Source: an uncultured Bacteroidia bacterium
GTDB lineage: Bacteria > Bacteroidota > Bacteroidia > Bacteroidales > CAJPTX01
Assembly (NCBI GenBank): GCA_938040915.1
Contig: CALHZE010000151.1
Location: 1-6,400, forward strand
Direction of reading: 5' to 3'
DNA length: 6,400 nucleotides
A model generated the notes under the pieces. It was not told where the DNA came from, made no database searches, and saw nothing but the letters and a program-made list of their open reading frames with translations. Both the position numbers and the translations under genes were made by a program. This document shows positions 1 to 6,400 of the stretch, one piece after another (the first letter of the stretch is position 1; each line of letters starts with the position of its first letter).

Positions 1-55
1 TAAGAGTACGGTAAGAGTACGGTAAGAGTACGGTAAGAGTACGGTAAGAGTACGG
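1..55. repeat. Five perfect tandem copies of an 11-bp unit
   Basis: The unit TAAGAGTACGG is repeated five times without a mismatch and continues to the left edge, so the array may be longer. On the plus strand every reading frame meets a TAA, so it is not coding in that direction. On the minus strand all three frames are free of stops. Eleven bases is close to one helical turn, so the copies lie on nearly the same face of the DNA. This looks like an intergenic variable-number tandem repeat. It has no unique spacers and is not a CRISPR array. The function is unknown. Confidence 0.95.
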
Positions 56-200
56 GCTTCCCACCCGACACACGCCCGATCAGGTAACGAGTGGCGCAAC
101 ACAACCCTACAGATTAAGGAAAACATAAAGAGAACTCGGTAGCGCACTCCTACACACCAGCCCACCACGACAACAAGAGAACCTGCGCGTGATCCTCACA
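56..200. other. Intergenic stretch with no gene recognised
   Basis: I see no convincing plus-strand reading frame, tRNA, riboswitch or hairpin-plus-T terminator here. A minus-strand frame opens at an ATG at 126-124 and stays open through the tandem repeats to the left edge (at least 42 codons), but nothing in its sequence marks it as a real gene. The stretch separates the repeat array from the promoter of the response regulator. Confidence 0.6.
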
Positions 201-216
201 AAATATCCCTATATTT
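201..216. promoter_or_regulatory. Inverted repeat overlapping the promoter, possible operator
   Basis: AAATAT and ATATTT are perfect 6-bp reverse complements separated by CCCT. The right arm lies inside the -7 element at 210-217. A dimeric repressor bound here would block RNA polymerase, so this is a candidate operator for the downstream regulator gene. The arms are AT-rich and short, so chance is a real alternative. The site does not resemble the direct-repeat sites typical of LytTR proteins, so simple autoregulation is not implied. Confidence 0.35.
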
Positions 217-217
217 G
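210..217 (+). promoter_or_regulatory. Bacteroidota-type -7 promoter element
   Basis: TATATTTG matches the TAnnTTTG consensus of the Bacteroidota housekeeping sigma factor exactly. No good TTTG-like -33 element is visible about 20 bases upstream, so the promoter may be weak or need an activator. Transcription would begin near 221-225, leaving a leader of about 35 nt before the ATG at 257. It is the only good promoter seen ahead of the three-gene cluster and may drive all of it. Confidence 0.55.
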
Positions 218-256
218 TCCCAACGGTTTCTAACACTCTTAACCCCAGTCTGTGCG

Positions 257-955
257 ATGCGTTGTATTATCATTGATGACGACCCCGTGAGTCGCCGCAT
301 ATTGCTCGAATACGTCAACCAAACCGACTTTATGGTCTGCGTCGAGGAGTTTGAGTCAGCTATCGAGGCGCTGAACTTTCTCAAAAAAGAACCCTCGATC
401 GACCTCGTCTTCCTCGACGTTATGCTACCCAATATGGACGGCTTCGAGCTTCTCGATACCCTCGAGACTCCACCACAAGTTATCATGATCTCTGCCTCTG
501 AGAGCTATGCGGTGCGAGCTTTCGACTTTGGCGCAACTGACTATCTGCTCAAGCCCATTTCATACGCCCGTTTCTTTAAGGGGGTCTCTAAAGCCATGAA
601 GTGGATGCACCCCACCGGAGCCGAGGGCGAGCTCTTTCTCAAGAAAAACTCCTCCCTTGTGCGCGTCCCTTACAGCTCTATCCTCTGGGTCGAGTCGATG
701 GAAAACTACGTCAAGATCATCACCGACTCTGAAAAGTTTACCCTACACTTCACACTTAAAACCACCGAGGGACACATGCCGCCCTCTATGTTCCGCCGCA
801 TACATCGCTCTTACATCGTCAATATCACGCGCATCCAACGCATCGAAGATAGCGCCGTGATCATCGAGCAAGACGGAAAGCCGGTCTCCCTCCCCATCGG
901 CAAGTCTTACCGAGAAGGGCTTATGAGTGCCCTCCGCCTCATTACTGTGAAGTAA
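257..955 (+). CDS. LytTR-family two-component response regulator
   Basis: A 232-residue cytoplasmic response regulator. The N-terminal receiver domain (about 1-115) shows the acidic pocket D7-D8-D9, the phospho-acceptor D54 in FLDVMLPNMDG, the switch Ser79, and Lys99-Pro100. The C-terminal LytTR DNA-binding domain (about 125-230) has the family signatures WVESMENYVKI and FRRIHRSYIVNITRI. The family is phosphorylated by a sensor histidine kinase and then binds direct-repeat promoter sites. I chose the ATG at 257 because the protein then begins MRCIIIDDDP, the usual start of such proteins. The longer frame from TTG at 215 would begin inside the -7 element and adds 14 residues that fit no domain. 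There is no Shine-Dalgarno sequence, as is normal in this phylum. The length is typical. No partner kinase lies in the window, so the signal is unknown. The next gene follows after 23 nt and is probably co-transcribed. Confidence 0.93.
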   Translation: MRCIIIDDDPVSRRILLEYVNQTDFMVCVEEFESAIEALNFLKKEPSIDLVFLDVMLPNMDGFELLDTLETPPQVIMISASESYAVRAFDFGATDYLLKPISYARFFKGVSKAMKWMHPTGAEGELFLKKNSSLVRVPYSSILWVESMENYVKIITDSEKFTLHFTLKTTEGHMPPSMFRRIHRSYIVNITRIQRIEDSAVIIEQDGKPVSLPIGKSYREGLMSALRLITVK

Positions 956-978
956 AAGCCTAGTCTAACCCAACGACC

Positions 979-3015
979 ATGCGCCGCGGTCTCTCTCTTG
1001 GGCGAGTGCTACTACTCGTGCTCCTCCTCTTGTGTGCAATGGGGTTGCGTGCTCAAACCCCACCGCCGTGGCTGGGCGATCAAGAGGCGGGACGTTGGGC
1101 AGACTCCGTGCTCGCAACGCTCGACCTTGAGCAACGTATCGCTCAGTCATTTATGGTGGTTTCGTATGCTAAGGGAGACCCCGCAGAAGGGAAAGCCGTG
1201 ACCGCACTCGTGGAAAAACAACACATCGGCGGCGTGATGTTCCTACAAGGCAAGCGCGACCGACTACGCGAGTTGGCGACTCTCTATCAAGATAAAGCCA
1301 AAACCCCCATTTTCCTAGCCATCGACGCCGAGTGGGGATCGGAGATGAGACTCTCTGACGGATTGCCGTATCTCAAGGCCATGGGCGTGGCAGCCACCGG
1401 CTCACCAGCCCTCGCTTACCGGATGGGTGACCTCCTCGCGCAAGAGCTCCAAGAACTCGGTCTGCATATCAACTTTGCGCCCGTGGTCGACGTGCAACGC
1501 AACCCTAAGAACCCGATCATCGGGATTCGCGGTTTTGCCGACAACCCCAAGCGCGTGGCTGAGTTCGGAAGCGCCTACATGGCGGGGATGCAATCACAGG
1601 GGCTGATCGCTTGTGCCAAACATTTCCCCGGACACGGCAACACTTCTACTGACTCACACCATACTCTGCCGGTCATCGGGGCTAACTATGCCGCCCTCGA
1701 TTCGTCTGACCTTGCCCCCTTTCGTCAATTGACGGGCGAGGGGCTCTCCATGGTCATGGTGGCACACATTGCTCTCCCAGGGCTCAAGCTCCCTGACTCT
1801 GTGCCGGCAAGTCTCCAACCCTATGTCGTGACGACCCTCTTGCGCGACTCCTTGCACTTTCAAGGGCTGATCTGCACCGATGCACTCAACATGAAAGGCG
1901 TCGCTGGTAAGCTCAAACCCGACCAAGTGGCGCTGCAGGCTTACCTCGCAGGGGCTGACATCCTCTTGTGCCCCGACAACGTACCTGCCTCTATCAAGGT
2001 TATCGCCCACGCCGTGCGAGGCGGCAAGATCTCCGAAGCCGACGTCGAAGCGCGCACCCGACGCATCCTGAAGGCAAAGTATTGGGCACTGAGTGCACAG
2101 TTCGAACACCAAACGCAGGTTGACGCGCTTGCCGCACCACAGCGCAAGGCGCTACTCTCCGAGCGCGAGGCGTTTGCAGCACAGATGGCGCGCGAAGCAG
2201 TCACCATCCTCAGAAACCCAAAGAATACGTTACCGATCACGTCCCTCGACTCCCTCAAACTCTCGCTGACTACCTTTGTGGGAAAGGGGAAAAAGAACGA
2301 CTCGAGTGCCTTCCTCGTGGGGATTCACCGCTACGCAAAGTGTCTGGAAAAAACACCCGATTTCAAGAAGGGTGTCGAGGCGCAAGCCATCCGCGCCGTG
2401 CGCGAGTCTACGCTACACATCGTGGCGGTCGACGCAACCGGCTATGCGCCATCCAAAAACTTCGGGGTCTCTAAAGAGCAAATCACGTTTGCCAAAACCT
2501 GTGCAAAGCATAAGGCTACGGTGCTCGTAGTCTTTGGCACCCCATACGTTTTGACACGATTTTTCCCCCTCTCTGACTATGCGGCGGTGGTCTTGGCTTA
2601 TGACAATACACCCGCATCGCAAGATGCGGTCTCTCAAGCCCTGTTCGGAGGGCTCACGACCTATGGCGCATTGCCCATCTCCCTCCCACCAGAGCTCAAA
2701 GCAGGAGACGGACTCATGCTCGAGGGGGGGATGCGTCTGAGTTATACCTCACCCGAACGCTATGGTGCTGACCCGATCTGGATCGCCCGAGCCGACTCCC
2801 TCGCTGAGATGGGGATTGACAGCGGAGCTTACCCAGGTCTCCAGATCCTCGCCGCACACCGCGGTGAGGTCTTCTATCGCCGCAACTTCGGGCGAACCTC
2901 CTATTCGAAATATGCGCCGCCAGTGACTGATTCCACGATTTACGACCTCGCCTCTGTGACCAAGATCACCGCCACCACACCCCTCGTTATGAGACTGGTG
3001 GAAAAAAAAAACTAG
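979..3015 (+). CDS. Secreted GH3 (NagZ-like) / beta-lactamase-fold fusion enzyme, frame-0 portion
   Basis: This 678-residue product is the 5' part of a gene that really spans 979-4037. Residues 1-25 form a signal peptide (MRR, then a Leu-rich core) with a likely cleavage after LRA before Gln26, matching the Bacteroidota preference for Gln at +1. There is no lipobox. The GH3 domain (about 35-375) carries KHFPGHGNTSTDSH (214-227), whose Asp225/His227 pair is the NagZ-type general acid, and the nucleophile Asp301 in CTDALNMKGV. A GH3 C-terminal-like domain follows (about 400-590). A beta-lactamase/AmiE-like domain starts near 600 with SVTK (Ser659, Lys662), and the frame ends at TAG right after a run of ten A. 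Expected activity is exo-beta-N-acetylglucosaminidase on muropeptides outside the cytoplasm. Related Bacteroidota proteins are roughly 1,000 residues, so this frame alone lacks about a third. A general beta-glycosidase specificity is possible but fits the DSH motif less well. Confidence 0.9.
   Translation: MRRGLSLGRVLLLVLLLLCAMGLRAQTPPPWLGDQEAGRWADSVLATLDLEQRIAQSFMVVSYAKGDPAEGKAVTALVEKQHIGGVMFLQGKRDRLRELATLYQDKAKTPIFLAIDAEWGSEMRLSDGLPYLKAMGVAATGSPALAYRMGDLLAQELQELGLHINFAPVVDVQRNPKNPIIGIRGFADNPKRVAEFGSAYMAGMQSQGLIACAKHFPGHGNTSTDSHHTLPVIGANYAALDSSDLAPFRQLTGEGLSMVMVAHIALPGLKLPDSVPASLQPYVVTTLLRDSLHFQGLICTDALNMKGVAGKLKPDQVALQAYLAGADILLCPDNVPASIKVIAHAVRGGKISEADVEARTRRILKAKYWALSAQFEHQTQVDALAAPQRKALLSEREAFAAQMAREAVTILRNPKNTLPITSLDSLKLSLTTFVGKGKKNDSSAFLVGIHRYAKCLEKTPDFKKGVEAQAIRAVRESTLHIVAVDATGYAPSKNFGVSKEQITFAKTCAKHKATVLVVFGTPYVLTRFFPLSDYAAVVLAYDNTPASQDAVSQALFGGLTTYGALPISLPPELKAGDGLMLEGGMRLSYTSPERYGADPIWIARADSLAEMGIDSGAYPGLQILAAHRGEVFYRRNFGRTSYSKYAPPVTDSTIYDLASVTKITATTPLVMRLVEKKN
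3002..3011 (+). other. A10 slippery run at the reading-frame break
   Basis: The codons read GAA AAA AAA AAC TAG, so the heptamer A AAA AAC sits directly before a stop. A -1 shift gives GAA AAA AAA AAA CTA, which continues as E-K-K-K-L-D-L and joins the downstream frame with no missing or extra residue. Runs of nine or more A are known sites of RNA polymerase slippage and of replication slippage. No stable hairpin lies at the usual 5-9 nt spacing downstream and no Shine-Dalgarno-like stimulator lies upstream. This makes transcript slippage, phase variation or a miscalled homopolymer more likely than classical ribosomal frameshifting. Confidence 0.85.
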
Positions 3016-4037
3016 ACCTTGCCGCGCCCCTCGATAAATACCTCCCCGAGTATGCCGCGACGCCCATTGCAAAAATCGCCGTGGGAAAACTCCTCCTCCA
3101 CCGAGGAGGGCTCAAGGCGTGGAAGCCTTTTTATATTAAGACCTTAGAGTCGCTGAAGCCGGGGCTCTCAATTACCTCGCGTTCCCTCGACGAAGACTTC
3201 TCGATCTACATGGGGGCGAGACAATATATGAACCGCCTCTGTATGCCCTCTGCATACTATTACGCGGAAACCGAGTCAGAACTCTACCCTATCCCAGTCG
3301 CGCGAGGCTTGTGGGGACGCGTGGGCATGCGAGACTCTATGTTGCACGAGATTGCCTCCACGCCTCTCACGGGTAAAAACACCTACCTTTACAGCGATTG
3401 GGGTTTTATCCTTTTACAGCAGATTGTGGAGCGACTCGAGGGAAAGCCGCTTGACGAGCTCCTTGTGCAATACTATCTCCGCTCCCTCGGGATGTGGCGC
3501 ACAGGGTTCACGCCCTGGAAATATGGCTTGCGTGACGCATGTGCACCGTCAGAGTTTGACCTCTTCTTCCGAAAGTCTGAGGTGCGTGGTTACGTCCACG
3601 ACATGGCGGCAGCTATGATGGGCGGTGTGGCGGGGCACGCCGGACTATTTTCCACTGCCGACGATCTCGCGAAATACGCCGCGATGCTCGTAAGGGGAGG
3701 GGAGTATGGACGCCTGCGATACCTGAGTCCGAAAACCGTCGAGCTCTTTACACAAACCCCTGACGGATTCGGCAATAACTATCGAGGCTACGGATTTGAC
3801 AAGCCCAATCCACAACGCCGCAATTCGTCTTACCTTTCCGCAGTGCTTACCTCACAAAGCTATGGACACATCGGCTTTACAGGGACGATCGTCTGGATAG
3901 ACCCGGCGCGAGACTTCTTTGTCATCATCCTCTCCAACCGCACCTACCCAGATTCTAATAATGCGCGGATTAACACGTTCCGACTCCGAGCCCGTATCCT
4001 AGAGGCGCTCTACCGCAGTGTGATCCCCGCCGCTTAA
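3012..4037 (+). CDS. C-terminal portion of the GH3/beta-lactamase-fold fusion enzyme, -1 frame
   Basis: This is the second part of the same gene. It resumes exactly at the A10 run with LDLAAPLDKYLPEY and completes the serine beta-lactamase-like domain. Joined, the protein is about 1,019 residues. The remaining family motifs are here: LLLHRGGL, YSD (about 805-807 of the joined protein, the YxN-equivalent), GVAGHAGLFSTADDL, and HIG within GHIGFTGT (about 964-966, the KTG-equivalent). The catalytic SVTK lies upstream of the break, so this part cannot work alone. An independent start at GTG 3081 is possible on paper but would give a 318-residue cytoplasmic fragment with no signal peptide and no catalytic Ser. 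By analogy with AmiE of Bacillus, the domain may be an N-acetylmuramyl-L-alanine amidase acting with the GH3 half; a D-Ala carboxypeptidase or esterase role is also possible. The intact motifs argue against long-standing decay. Confidence 0.85.
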   Translation, partial: LDLAAPLDKYLPEYAATPIAKIAVGKLLLHRGGLKAWKPFYIKTLESLKPGLSITSRSLDEDFSIYMGARQYMNRLCMPSAYYYAETESELYPIPVARGLWGRVGMRDSMLHEIASTPLTGKNTYLYSDWGFILLQQIVERLEGKPLDELLVQYYLRSLGMWRTGFTPWKYGLRDACAPSEFDLFFRKSEVRGYVHDMAAAMMGGVAGHAGLFSTADDLAKYAAMLVRGGEYGRLRYLSPKTVELFTQTPDGFGNNYRGYGFDKPNPQRRNSSYLSAVLTSQSYGHIGFTGTIVWIDPARDFFVIILSNRTYPDSNNARINTFRLRARILEALYRSVIPAA

Positions 4038-4049
4038 TCTGCTCTTATC

Positions 4050-6400
4050 GTGACGTTTGCCGAAGTCGCCCTCCCGTTACGGATTTTCCGCCTCTACACC
4101 TACAGCGTGCCCGAAGAGCTCCTTCCACACGCACAAGTGGGGGTGAGGGTTATCGTGAGCATCGACAATGCAAAGAGCACCAAGCTCTTTATGGGCGTTA
4201 TTTTTTCCCTACACCACACGCCACCAGAAGGGGTCGCACGCGTTAAGCCCCTCGTCGAGATTCTTGACACAAAGCCCATCCTCACCCCACAGCAGTTTCG
4301 GTTGTGGGAGTGGATGGCGAGCTATTATCTGGCGACTCCCAATGAGCTCCTTCAGACCTTTTTGCCGGCGGGGGTGCGATTCGAACGGCGTTCGCATGTC
4401 CTGTTACTAGAGCCCCCACCTGAGCCCTTGCCCCCACTGACCGAGCCCCAACAGCGCCTCATCGACTACCTCAAAGAGAAGAAAACAGCCCTCATCGAGA
4501 CCCTAGAGACGATACATTGGGGGCGCTCTACCTCGCGCTTACTCAAGGAGTTGCAAGAGTTGCATCTCGTCGAGGTGCAAGATCGCCTCTCTGAGCGCGT
4601 GCTCCCTAAGCGCGAGCGTTATGTACGTCTTGTGCCCGCGTTGCACGAAAAAGAGGCGGTGCTCAATACACTAGATGCCCTCGGGCGACGTACGGCGCAG
4701 ATCCGCGTCCTACTCTCCATGTTGCAACTTTTGCAGGAAAAAGGTGGGGCGTTGGGCGAATGGTTGCCCCTCAAACGGGTCAACGAAAAAGCAGAACGCC
4801 CGAATGCCGCCGTCTTTAACGCCCTCGTTGACGCTCAGATTATCGAAATAGAGGAACACGAGGTCTCGCGCATACCCGAGGGGCTCTTTTCCAAAGAGTG
4901 TGAGTTACGCCTATCGCCCCTACAAGAGCGTGTCTATGAGGCGATGACCCAGCAGATGAGCTCACATCTCGTGACCCTCCTCTACGGGGTGACGGGAAGT
5001 GGGAAGACCGAGCTCTACATCCGTCAAATCAAGTCCGTTCTGGCGCAGAAGCGGCAAGCGCTCTTCCTTTTGCCCGAAATTGCCCTGACCGAGTATATGA
5101 TCGCACGCATACAGGCACACTTCGGGGCAGACGTCGTGGTCTATCACAGCCGCATCCCTGACGCGGTAAGAGCCGAGCTCTATTGGCGGATGTTGCGCGA
5201 GCCCGAGCGTGTGAAATTGATCCTCGGAGTCCGTTCTGCGCTCTTTTTGCCCTTTTCTAACCTCGGGCTTGTGGTCGTCGACGAGGAACACGACCCCTCT
5301 TACAAGCAGCAGAACACAGCGCCACGCTATCATGGGCGCGATTTAGCGATTGTCTTAGCGCAGCTCCACGGGGCGAAGGTGCTCTTAGGAAGTGCCACCC
5401 CCGCCATCGAGTCTTATTATCACGCGACGCACAAAGACGACGAGGGAAATACGAAGTATGGCTTCGTTTCGCTCCCCGAGCGCTATGCAGACTCCCCCTT
5501 ACCAGTCTTTGAGACGGTGGATATGCGCGCCGCCTATCACAGAAAAGAAAACGTTGGGCAGTTTTCAGACGTGCTCTTGCATGCGTTAGAAAAAACGGTT
5601 GCGGCAAAGAAACAGGTGATTCTCTTTCAAAATCGACGCGGTTTTGCCCCCCATATCGAGTGCCTAAAGTGTGGCTGGGTGGCGCTTTGCCCCAATTGTG
5701 ACCACGGGCTCACCTATCACAAGCAAGGGCGTGTGTGGCGTTGTCATTGTTGCGGACACACCGAGATGCCACGAGAGGTATGCCCGCTGTGTGGGTCGGC
5801 AAAGCCCAACCTTCGCGGCTTGGGTACCCAACGCATAGAGGAGGAGTTACAGAAACTCTATCCCTCGCTGCGGATCGGGCGTCTCGACATCGACGTCGCC
5901 TCCCGGAAAGACGCGGTGCACGATCTGCTGGCACAGCTCGCCGAGGGGGAGTTAGACGTCCTGGTGGGGACGCAGATGGTTACCAAGGGGTTAGATCTCA
6001 GTCGGGTGGCGCTGGTGGGGATCATCAATGCCGATGCTTTCATCGGCTTCCCTGACTTCCGAGCCCACGAGCGAGCCTTTGACCTCATCGTGCAGGTCGG
6101 GGGGCGTGCTGGGCGTCGCCTAGAGCAGGGCAGGGTCTTGATACAAACCTATAAGCCTGAGCTCGAGCTATTTGATTGGGTACGGCGTGGCGACTATCTC
6201 GCCCTCTATCAGCAAGAGATGAAAAACCGAGAACGTTACCACTATCCGCCCTACGTGCGTCAAATCCTCCTGACGTTGTCTCACAAAAAACAGGAGGAGG
6301 TCGTGCTACAAGCCACGACGTTGCAGGCAGCGCTGCAAGAACATTTGACTTGCGAGATCTTCGGACCGATGACGCCGCCGATGGGCTATGCAAGAGGGCT
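4050..6400 (+). CDS. priA: Primosomal protein N' (replication restart helicase PriA), 3' end cut by the window
   Basis: PriA is a cytoplasmic 3'-to-5' DNA helicase that recognises abandoned replication forks and starts reloading of the replicative helicase. The 783 visible residues have the PriA order: N-terminal 3' DNA-binding domain (FAEVALPLRIFRLYTYSVPEE), winged-helix region, Walker A GVTGSGKT (313-320, Lys319), the Walker B box DEEH (411-414), zinc-binding pairs C538/C541, C547/C550, C565/C568 and C578/C581 inserted in the helicase core, then GTQMVTKG (640-647) and the arginine-finger motif QVGGRAGR (682-689). The usual family length suggests only some 30-50 residues are missing at the right edge. 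I chose GTG at 4050 because the frame is closed by the TAA of the preceding gene at 4035-4037 and the first residues match the PriA N-terminus. There is no Shine-Dalgarno sequence. The 12-nt gap suggests co-transcription. Oddities are an extra Cys (C567) in the third zinc pair and Gly684 where Ala is usual. Confidence 0.97.
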   Translation, partial: MTFAEVALPLRIFRLYTYSVPEELLPHAQVGVRVIVSIDNAKSTKLFMGVIFSLHHTPPEGVARVKPLVEILDTKPILTPQQFRLWEWMASYYLATPNELLQTFLPAGVRFERRSHVLLLEPPPEPLPPLTEPQQRLIDYLKEKKTALIETLETIHWGRSTSRLLKELQELHLVEVQDRLSERVLPKRERYVRLVPALHEKEAVLNTLDALGRRTAQIRVLLSMLQLLQEKGGALGEWLPLKRVNEKAERPNAAVFNALVDAQIIEIEEHEVSRIPEGLFSKECELRLSPLQERVYEAMTQQMSSHLVTLLYGVTGSGKTELYIRQIKSVLAQKRQALFLLPEIALTEYMIARIQAHFGADVVVYHSRIPDAVRAELYWRMLREPERVKLILGVRSALFLPFSNLGLVVVDEEHDPSYKQQNTAPRYHGRDLAIVLAQLHGAKVLLGSATPAIESYYHATHKDDEGNTKYGFVSLPERYADSPLPVFETVDMRAAYHRKENVGQFSDVLLHALEKTVAAKKQVILFQNRRGFAPHIECLKCGWVALCPNCDHGLTYHKQGRVWRCHCCGHTEMPREVCPLCGSAKPNLRGLGTQRIEEELQKLYPSLRIGRLDIDVASRKDAVHDLLAQLAEGELDVLVGTQMVTKGLDLSRVALVGIINADAFIGFPDFRAHERAFDLIVQVGGRAGRRLEQGRVLIQTYKPELELFDWVRRGDYLALYQQEMKNRERYHYPPYVRQILLTLSHKKQEEVVLQATTLQAALQEHLTCEIFGPMTPPMGYARG

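Noticed and set aside
1..55. CRISPR array
   Set aside because: The copies are directly adjacent with no spacers and the unit is only 11 bp.
221..245. LytTR-type direct-repeat binding site before the regulator gene
   Set aside because: ACGGTTTCT vaguely resembles a half-site but no second copy at the expected spacing is convincing.
956..978. Terminator or separate promoter between the regulator and the fusion enzyme
   Set aside because: The 23-nt gap has no hairpin, T-run or TAnnTTTG element.
1654..2112. 152-codon open frame on the minus strand
   Set aside because: It lies wholly within the GH3 domain of the plus-strand enzyme, has no recognisable motif and is typical of opposite-strand shadows in GC-rich codons.
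2724..2730. Run of seven G as a second slippery site
   Set aside because: The frame is intact on both sides (L-E-G-G-M-R) and nothing suggests a shift there.
3012..3060. Stem-loop immediately downstream of the A10 run as a frameshift stimulator
   Set aside because: Only a 4-bp CTCG/CGAG pairing with a long loop is visible, too weak to support.
3081..4037. Independent gene starting at GTG 3081
   Set aside because: The same frame continues upstream in good homology to the A10 run, and a protein starting here would lack the signal peptide and the catalytic Ser-x-x-Lys.
4962..5607. Overlapping minus-strand frames opposite priA
   Set aside because: They overlie the Walker A and DEEH region of priA and show no features of their own.
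5735..6055. 106-codon open frame on the plus strand
   Set aside because: It is an alternate frame of priA, Arg-rich and without any domain, while the priA frame here carries zinc-finger and helicase motifs.

Overview
The window looks like ordinary chromosome from a member of the Bacteroidota, most plausibly Porphyromonas or a close relative. The evidence is a GH3 (NagZ-like) domain fused to a serine beta-lactamase-fold domain, a signal peptide whose predicted cleavage site is followed by Gln, a TAnnTTTG-type promoter element, no Shine-Dalgarno sequence before any of the starts, and moderately GC-rich codon use. The genus is an inference; the phylum is well supported.

Layout. Positions 1-55 hold five perfect copies of an 11-bp tandem repeat that runs to the left edge. 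Positions 56-256 are intergenic and carry a perfect Bacteroidota-type -7 element (210-217) overlapped by a perfect inverted repeat (201-216). Three genes follow on the plus strand with gaps of 23 and 12 nt, which suggests one transcript: a LytTR-type response regulator (257-955); a secreted GH3/beta-lactamase-fold fusion enzyme (979-4037) whose reading frame is broken at a run of ten A at 3002-3011; and the primosomal helicase gene priA (from 4050, cut by the right edge). The two pieces of the fusion enzyme join perfectly by one -1 shift at the A run.

How they fit together. The GH3 half resembles NagZ, which removes N-acetylglucosamine from muropeptides. The second half resembles AmiE and other class C beta-lactamase-like hydrolases. 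Together they suggest peptidoglycan breakdown or recycling outside the cytoplasm. The upstream LytTR regulator may control envelope or other genes, but no sensor kinase is present in the window. PriA restarts stalled replication forks and is probably just a co-transcribed neighbour.

The most notable point is the break at A10. It falls after the catalytic Ser-x-x-Lys of the second domain and before its remaining motifs. Unshifted expression would therefore give an active GH3 enzyme with a dead hydrolase stub, and slippage would give the full bifunctional protein. A homopolymer sequencing error or a fresh null mutation would look the same from one sequence. I see no phage, transposon, CRISPR array or RNA gene.
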